Positions 59,070 to 64,000 of a stretch of DNA of 64,000 nt are shown piece by piece. The DNA is from Zygosaccharomyces rouxii (lineage: Eukaryota; Ascomycota; Saccharomycetes; Saccharomycetales; Saccharomycetaceae), in NCBI RefSeq assembly GCF_000026365.1, contig NC_012995.1:1366501-1430500 (forward strand), written 5' to 3'. Within the stretch, counting starts at the first letter, position 1. Each line of letters starts with the position of its first letter. The notes under the pieces were generated by a model. It was not told the origin of the DNA. It saw only the letters and a list, made by a program, of their open reading frames with translations, and did not search any database. A program made the translations under genes and the position numbers.

Positions 59070-59828
59070 CTATAGGATATTCCAGGCGTCCTCTGCACCA
59101 TGGCAGAATTTTGAACATGCTACTGAAGCTGATAGTGGATAATTGGAAACACCGATTTTTTCATCCACGTATTCATCTGCAAAATTATCTTTACCTCTTG
59201 CCATAGCACCTACGAATACACATATGCTTTCATCATCATCCAGTTTTTCAATGTAGTCCTGTACACGAGTCACTGGCGCATCGAATGATAACGTAATTTT
59301 ACGACATTTAGTTGGTAAATGATCAGTAATTGGGTTTTTGATCACCTTGAGTAATTTTTCTTCAGAATTAACAGATCTAATTGACAATTTGTGGAGTAGT
59401 TGTACCATTAATCCTGAAAATCTCTTAAAAGTTCTTGGAATTCTCACAGTTGGATTCACTTCGACCAAAACGTTGCGGCCCGTTTGAATGTAAACTTGTA
59501 ATTTCCCTGCCTTGTTAATTGGAGAATCTAACAAAGTCAATAGACATTGATGTGTAATATCAGGTCTGGCTTCACTAATATCTCTACCCATTTTTTTCAA
59601 AAGACCTTGATGATCATCACAGTTCAATAGCACATATTTATCACCACCTGGACCAGAGGTGGATATCTTATGAGTCTCTAATGATGCCATAGACAGAACT
59701 ACGATCATTCTTTGTGTGTTTTTATCTTTTGATGTTAAAATAGGTGGTGCCCTTGGTACCAATGATGCTGGCAATGCACCTTCACCTCCTGTCTTCTTGG
59801 CATCCCTCACTTTCGAATCCTCGACCAT
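59070..59828 (-). CDS. EMG1: 18S rRNA pseudouridine N1-methyltransferase Emg1 (Nep1)
   Basis: This 252-residue SPOUT methyltransferase is exactly the length of S. cerevisiae Emg1. It methylates the hypermodified pseudouridine of 18S rRNA and acts in small-subunit assembly in the nucleolus. Near-identical blocks run through the protein: [55 protein letters not shown] and [18 protein letters not shown]. The start is the ATG at 59826-59828; two codons upstream begin with TTG. The promoter carries PAC and RRPE-like boxes. Confidence 0.97.
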   Translation of the reverse strand: MVEDSKVRDAKKTGGEGALPASLVPRAPPILTSKDKNTQRMIVVLSMASLETHKISTSGPGGDKYVLLNCDDHQGLLKKMGRDISEARPDITHQCLLTLLDSPINKAGKLQVYIQTGRNVLVEVNPTVRIPRTFKRFSGLMVQLLHKLSIRSVNSEEKLLKVIKNPITDHLPTKCRKITLSFDAPVTRVQDYIEKLDDDESICVFVGAMARGKDNFADEYVDEKIGVSNYPLSASVACSKFCHGAEDAWNIL

Positions 59829-59924
59829 ATTCAATCACCGAGTAATGTACAACCAGAAATAAAAATTAGCTTGAATGCAGGGATCAAACTTTATGAACCA
59901 TATGTTTAATATTTCAACTCTGTA

Positions 59925-59957
59925 CTCATCGCTTAAACATGATAATTGAAAAGTTTT
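59925..59957 (-). promoter_or_regulatory. PAC and RRPE-like boxes before EMG1
   Basis: The PAC box GCGATGAG lies on the EMG1 strand at 59932-59925, about 97 bp before the ATG. An RRPE-like word, TGAAAAGTTTT (one mismatch to TGAAAAATTTT), is at 59947-59957. Another PAC-like GCGATGA lies at 59967-59973 on the + strand. The PAC plus RRPE pair marks ribosome-biogenesis genes in yeasts. Confidence 0.7.
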
Positions 59958-59980
59958 CCCGTGGTAGCGATGACTTATAT

Positions 59981-60001
59981 CACATGGTACGTTACCATGT
60001 G
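59981..60001. promoter_or_regulatory. Perfect 9-bp-arm dyad between EMG1 and LCD1
   Basis: CACATGGTA and TACCATGTG flank CGT. It lies 150 bp before EMG1 and 420 bp before LCD1. I do not recognise the binding protein. The rest of the 591-bp spacer (59829-60419) shows no gene. Confidence 0.5.
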
Positions 60002-60419
60002 CGATTATATGAGTAGTTGTGGGCGGCTAACAAGCAAGGATAATAAGCTTCATTGTGTCTTTACTAGTAATTTGTGTGACTCATAACACTAGAAATACGG
60101 TATGCTAAGCTCTTGATAGTACTTAAAATCTGACTTTTGTATTATTGGACCGGAAGATGTGTCATTGAGGCTCTCCACGAACATGAAAAATCCAAAACGC
60201 TCTTAGATCTACAAGACGTTAAAACTTCAAGGATAAAAGAGAAATCGAATCAACTAGTGACAGAGTTCGAATTGACCAGAGAGCAGTGCTTTTAAGCAAT
60301 TTTTATCAACTTTTATCAAGTTTCTTTCTTTCCTTTAGCGATAAGATTGACATTAGATTAGGTAGATCGAAACTTTAAGACACTCTGCAAAGAGGCCCCA
60401 GACCCTAAGAAAAAAAAAG

Positions 60420-62525
60420 ATGTCAGATGGATTAGACGGTTTCTCTTCAGATGAAGATGATGATTTAATTTTACAGTTGAGCACTAAACCCCCAAAAAGT
60501 GGGACACAGCTAGAGGAATCACAAGTTGAGACGGTGGGTGGCCCCACGCAGCAACCGTCTCAAATGGATCAAAATACAGTAGATCAATTGAGTAAAGCTC
60601 ACGGCGAAGCCAGTATGCTTAGGGACAAGATTGCACTTTTGAACAAAGAAAGAGATCGTGAAAGGCTGCAACAAGAACATTTAAAAAAAGAATTGGAGAT
60701 CTTGCATTCCCGGCAAATAGATCAATTGAAATTGGAACTGCAAAATGTGGAAGATGAAAAGAAATTTCTGGCAATGGAAGTACGGAAATCTTCATCAAGT
60801 GCTAAAACTTCGCAGATGATATCGACACCTTCTAAGGCGGATGACCAAGCTACGATTAAAAAGCGGAAAATAGAACTATCGGAATCAAGGAAAAATTACG
60901 TTCAATTAAATCTGAATAGGATTCCATTTGATGAAACGGCATCATTTTACGATTTTTTAGTGACTCACAAGGCCGTAGGCTCCGATATCACTACTGTAGA
61001 AATCCTCAACAGGTTGAGACTAGATTACATTCATGAATTTCGATTTAAAAATTTGATTATACCAAAGGGCGATTCACTGGGGCAACCATTAATGAAATTA
61101 ATTCTGCGATGGAAAAAAGATATGACACTCGATAAGTTTATCGATACATTATTAGAACATTTAGCCGCGCTCATCAAAGAAATTACTTCCCATAAAATGG
61201 AATCAAAAATAGCGGTACCATTCCTGGTGACTTTGATGTATCAATCGGTTGTCTTTCGACCAAGTGCAGTTCACACTTTAGCGCTTAGAGATCTATTACT
61301 ATTCACTTGTGATTTGATCAGAGCTTATCAACACGTTTTGAAACAGCCCTTACACGATTCACTTCTAGAGATTCATGTGGAACCACAAATTTTCCAATAC
61401 GAAATGATTGATAATTTAGTGATACTTTATTCTTTTGATGTTTTAGAAGCGACTCTAGGGAACCTACGGTATCAATCATCAGAGATGTACGAAAAGGTTT
61501 TAGATAAATCGACGTTAAAATTATTGGAACAGGTTTACAAATTAGCATTGACCATATCATATAAGCCGGTTATCAATGTCATCTTCAATACGATTGAAAT
61601 ACTTAACATTTTATCGGGTATCAATTTGCAAAGTAACCTAATAAGTGCAGAATGGTGGAGAGATTGTATAGCGAGACTCTACATCATTCTATCCAAACCC
61701 ATTAAAAATTACGATATGTTTGCACCGAATGATACTAATAATTTACATTTCTCTGTGTTCCACGATTGCTTCAGTCTCAAGAGAAATATAGGTACCAATC
61801 AAGTGGGTAAACTCATTCCAAAGATGATCCGTAGAGATAAATTACAAGGCATGCCGCGGATTATTTCCAAAGAAGATCTCATAGACACAGTCAACGATCC
61901 TCAAATAAATTTAGAACTTGAACGGTGGCTGCTAAGACTAAAAATGGATATCTTAAACATCTTTGATAATTTATTAATTGTTTACCCAAGCATTGGTGAT
62001 GGTGAAATGTTAATTCAACTAACTAAACTCATTTCTTGTGAACAAGAATTGATGATTGACAGATGTGTCGGGCAGGACTCGACGAATCTCGATTATCATT
62101 CTCGTACTATTGAACGCTTACTTACATTAATGTACACATTATGGACTCGTCATCAATCTTTTTTGAAATCAGAGCAGGTCAAAGAAGTGGAAAGTGAATT
62201 GGTAATGGCGCTATGGAGAATCATCGAACCCAGAGACCATAAAGAAGATTCAATGGATTTAAGGGACAGCGGACGTCTTGTCAATTACTTCCAAGAATTA
62301 AGCTTAAAAGATCAAGTAACTTGCTTCGATGACGCCCTTGAAGACATGCCGGCCTACGTGGAAAGAGAACTAAAAACAGAACTAAATGATAGTACCGCCA
62401 AGACGATGCAAGTACGTTATGATGACATGTATCAGGAGATGGCTCGTAGCATTTTAGAATCAAAGCTGGAAGCCCTCACCTCTGTCGATGATATCGACTC
62501 TTTATATCTCGCCATGGGCGTCTAA
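60420..62525 (+). CDS. LCD1: DNA-damage checkpoint protein Lcd1 (Ddc2), ATRIP homologue
   Basis: This 701-residue protein is the partner that recruits the Mec1 kinase to RPA-coated single-stranded DNA. The acidic amino terminus (FSSDEDDDLILQLSTKPP) matches the RPA-binding start of Lcd1. A coiled coil covers about 55-125 (GEASMLRDKIALLNKERDRE), followed by a basic KKRK cluster. The rest is a helical Mec1-binding domain with poorly conserved sequence. S. cerevisiae Lcd1 (YDR499W) has 747 residues and also lies next to an RPL37 gene and an FHA protein, as here. Confidence 0.93.
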   Translation: MSDGLDGFSSDEDDDLILQLSTKPPKSGTQLEESQVETVGGPTQQPSQMDQNTVDQLSKAHGEASMLRDKIALLNKERDRERLQQEHLKKELEILHSRQIDQLKLELQNVEDEKKFLAMEVRKSSSSAKTSQMISTPSKADDQATIKKRKIELSESRKNYVQLNLNRIPFDETASFYDFLVTHKAVGSDITTVEILNRLRLDYIHEFRFKNLIIPKGDSLGQPLMKLILRWKKDMTLDKFIDTLLEHLAALIKEITSHKMESKIAVPFLVTLMYQSVVFRPSAVHTLALRDLLLFTCDLIRAYQHVLKQPLHDSLLEIHVEPQIFQYEMIDNLVILYSFDVLEATLGNLRYQSSEMYEKVLDKSTLKLLEQVYKLALTISYKPVINVIFNTIEILNILSGINLQSNLISAEWWRDCIARLYIILSKPIKNYDMFAPNDTNNLHFSVFHDCFSLKRNIGTNQVGKLIPKMIRRDKLQGMPRIISKEDLIDTVNDPQINLELERWLLRLKMDILNIFDNLLIVYPSIGDGEMLIQLTKLISCEQELMIDRCVGQDSTNLDYHSRTIERLLTLMYTLWTRHQSFLKSEQVKEVESELVMALWRIIEPRDHKEDSMDLRDSGRLVNYFQELSLKDQVTCFDDALEDMPAYVERELKTELNDSTAKTMQVRYDDMYQEMARSILESKLEALTSVDDIDSLYLAMGV

Positions 62526-62683
62526 ACAACTAAAAAAACGTTCAATTAGGTAAAAAGATGATAGACTATACAAAAAAAAAAGCGTAGATACCAAAAGTAT
62601 GAAAACTCAAATGATGTTAATAAAAATGTTATGCTTCAATTTATTACATATACATATTATGTTTTTCCAATCCTTCCAGTTAT

Positions 62684-62953
62684 CTAAGCAGAAACAGAAG
62701 CCTTAGGAGAACCAGTTTGGAAACCGTTCTTGAATCTTCTGGAGATGTGCTTCAAGTATTGCATTCTACCAGTACCGGTAGTCTTTCTTCTCTTAGCCTT
62801 AGCACCCCAGTTGAAAGATCTAGTCTTAGCAGCAGGGTAGCCACAGGAAGCACAAGTCTTCTTTTGAATGTGCAGAGAACGACGACCACATCTGCTACAC
62901 AAAGTGTGGGATTTGTTATGACGCTTACCGAACGAAGGAGTACCCTTACCCAT
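62684..62953 (-). CDS. RPL37: 60S ribosomal protein L37 (eL37)
   Basis: This 89-residue ribosomal protein carries the zinc ribbon Cys19/Cys22 and Cys34/Cys37 and the basic helix region that binds 25S r[22 protein letters not shown] is contiguous in the genome, so no intron interrupts the coding region, unlike the S. cerevisiae RPL37A/RPL37B genes. I found no TACTAAC-type branch site in the upstream spacer either. It is the single counterpart of the two S. cerevisiae copies. It converges on LCD1 across 158 bp and is divergent from TOS4/PLM2. Confidence 0.97.
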   Translation of the reverse strand: MGKGTPSFGKRHNKSHTLCSRCGRRSLHIQKKTCASCGYPAAKTRSFNWGAKAKRRKTTGTGRMQYLKHISRRFKNGFQTGSPKASVSA

Positions 62954-63169
62954 CTTGACTGGTTCGTTTCTGTTTTAGGACCTTCGACCCTTCGTTGTTG
63001 AATGAACCCTCCAGTTATCAATTGGTATAACCTTTCACCTTAGCGAACGATGATGGGCCCCAACCTTCCCACTCAGAGTTTGACAAACTTGCGAGAGCCT
63101 TTGCGTCGCTTCCCTTTGCTAAAGATTTTAGTTGACTGTCATTGTAAGTTTCTGAAAAAATTATCCTGG

Positions 63170-63202
63170 ATGTACTGATGTATATATTAAGATGTACGGA
63201 TG
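63170..63202 (+). promoter_or_regulatory. Paired Rap1-like sites of the RPL37 promoter
   Basis: ATGTACTGATG (63170-63180) and ATGTACGGATG (63192-63202) lie 22 bp apart in the same orientation, 217-249 bp before the RPL37 ATG. They fit the ribosomal-protein form of the Rap1 site, the second better than the first. Paired sites at this distance are typical of yeast ribosomal-protein genes. Confidence 0.65.
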
Positions 63203-63222
63203 CTTTAGGACAGTCATTTTAA

Positions 63223-63279
63223 ACGCGATACGCGTAAAAATTGAAATATGCTTTACGCGTATTTTTACGACTTACGCGT
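63223..63279. promoter_or_regulatory. Three MCB boxes upstream of TOS4/PLM2
   Basis: ACGCGT occurs at 63230-63235, 63255-63260 and 63274-63279, and a variant ACGCGA at 63223-63228. They lie 306-362 bp before the FHA gene. MCB elements bind MBF and drive G1/S transcription; TOS4 and PLM2 are known G1/S targets in S. cerevisiae. The cluster sits just beyond the Rap1-like pair in the 631-bp divergent spacer (62954-63584), which holds no other gene. Confidence 0.8.
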
Positions 63280-63584
63280 TTCACGGACCTCATCGCATTG
63301 GATAAGGGCAAAAGTTCAACAGATGAAGTAACAGCAGCAGTATACTATTCGTGATTTTAGGATAGACCAGGAGACTGGTAGACGTGTAGCGGTTGATAAA
63401 AACAGTATGCCTATATTCTCCATTTTCAAAAAAAAAAATTAGTCTTAACTTGTGCTTGCTTTCTCTTACTTCTATTTTACTCACTCTCTAACTCTCTCAT
63501 TCTCATACATTTCGTTGTACTCTAGTTTTCAAAAGTCATAGGCTTCTAGTGTGATATAGAAGAAACAGTATAGAATAAGTTTAA

Positions 63585-64000
63585 ATGGCAGGTCCCTTCC
63601 CTCCAAGTTCTCCAGTGGCTTCTGGCGCCTTTGAGTCAGACCCGTTTGAATACGAAGATAATGGTTTTATTTCTAAGGACTGGAAAGGTCACTCTGCTGA
63701 ATTACAACAACGTGGTGGATGGTATCCAACTCCAGATCCTTCTTCTAGTATTGGAAGGTCTTCTTCCCCTATAAGAGCTGCAATTACTCACGGATCTTCT
63801 CCGGAACGACAAGAATCAACGAAGCATTTACACAAGGCACAGGCAAAACCAAAATCTAAACCAATAGCCATTGAACTCGATGCACTGGATCCCTCTCGTC
63901 TAGCGGTTGGTCGTAAGCATAGCGTGTGCGACATCGTGTTACCCAGTAAGAAGAGTATTTCAAGGCAGCATGCATTTATATCCTATATGGCTCATAAAAA
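63585..64000 (+). CDS. FHA-domain protein, Tos4/Plm2 family (partial)
   Basis: The window ends after 138 codons of this gene. A Ser/Pro-rich start of about 95 residues leads into an FHA domain with the phosphothreonine-binding signature GRKHS and SRQHAFIS. Gene order is decisive: S. cerevisiae has PLM2 (YDR501W) beside RPL37B and TOS4 (YLR183C) near RPL37A. This is therefore the single ancestor-type copy of that pair, a chromatin-associated G1/S regulator, so neither symbol is exclusively right. The ATG at 63585 is the first in frame and fits the family start. No stop occurs before the edge. Confidence 0.85.
   Translation, partial: MAGPFPPSSPVASGAFESDPFEYEDNGFISKDWKGHSAELQQRGGWYPTPDPSSSIGRSSSPIRAAITHGSSPERQESTKHLHKAQAKPKSKPIAIELDALDPSRLAVGRKHSVCDIVLPSKKSISRQHAFISYMAHK

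Overview
This window is eukaryotic nuclear DNA from a budding yeast of the Saccharomycetaceae. It holds 26 complete protein genes and one cut by the right edge. They are densely packed, apparently intronless, read with the standard code, and sit on both strands with short AT-rich spacers. I see no tRNA, rRNA, transposon, centromere or CRISPR array. Gene order matches Saccharomyces cerevisiae, but as a single unduplicated copy. Genes that baker's yeast splits between sister blocks are interleaved here: YNL267W-YNL279W with YEL063C-YEL064C, YCR042C-YCR044C and YLR183C-YLR189C, then YLR with YDR499W-YDR501W. That pattern indicates a lineage that did not undergo the whole-genome duplication. Zygosaccharomyces or Torulaspora is the most likely genus group; I cannot name the species from sequence alone.

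Layout. Bases 1-9335: a non-coding left flank, PIK1 (Golgi PI 4-kinase), then the divergent basic amino-acid permeases LYP1 and CAN1. Bases 9870-20136: three + strand genes, BNI1 (formin), SEC2 (Rab exchange factor for secretory vesicles) and AVT2 (vacuolar-type amino-acid transporter). Bases 20214-35034: TOF1 (replication fork protection), a small subtilase, a Cln3-like G1 cyclin with a long leader, SLP1 (SUN-domain ER protein) and TAF2 (TFIID). Bases 35555-42371: an Old Yellow Enzyme relative with damaged active-site residues, GOR1, a YCR043C-like membrane protein, BOR1 and PER1. Bases 42579-50530: SPC25, ISC1, ATG26 and MET2. Bases 50945-64000: MDL1, CAF120/SKG3, PRM1, EMG1, LCD1/DDC2, RPL37 and the start of a TOS4/PLM2 FHA protein.

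The genes do not form a pathway. Common themes are polarised growth and secretion (BNI1, SEC2, PIK1), lipid and membrane biology (PIK1, ISC1, ATG26, PER1), cell cycle and checkpoint (CLN3-like, TOF1, SPC25, LCD1, TOS4/PLM2) and amino-acid transport or synthesis (LYP1, CAN1, AVT2, MET2). Several promoters carry recognisable sites: Cbf1 and Met31/32 type sites before MET2, PAC and RRPE-like sites before EMG1, paired Rap1-like sites before RPL37, and three MCB boxes before TOS4/PLM2.

No wholly new system is evident. The points most worth a second look are the decaying or repurposed OYE gene, the upstream-ATG cluster before the cyclin, the tryptophan repeat in the LYP1 amino terminus, the LYP1/CAN1 identity tracts, the missing RPL37 intron and several perfect dyads in long spacers. 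Function calls rest on recognising protein families by eye; no database search was run.
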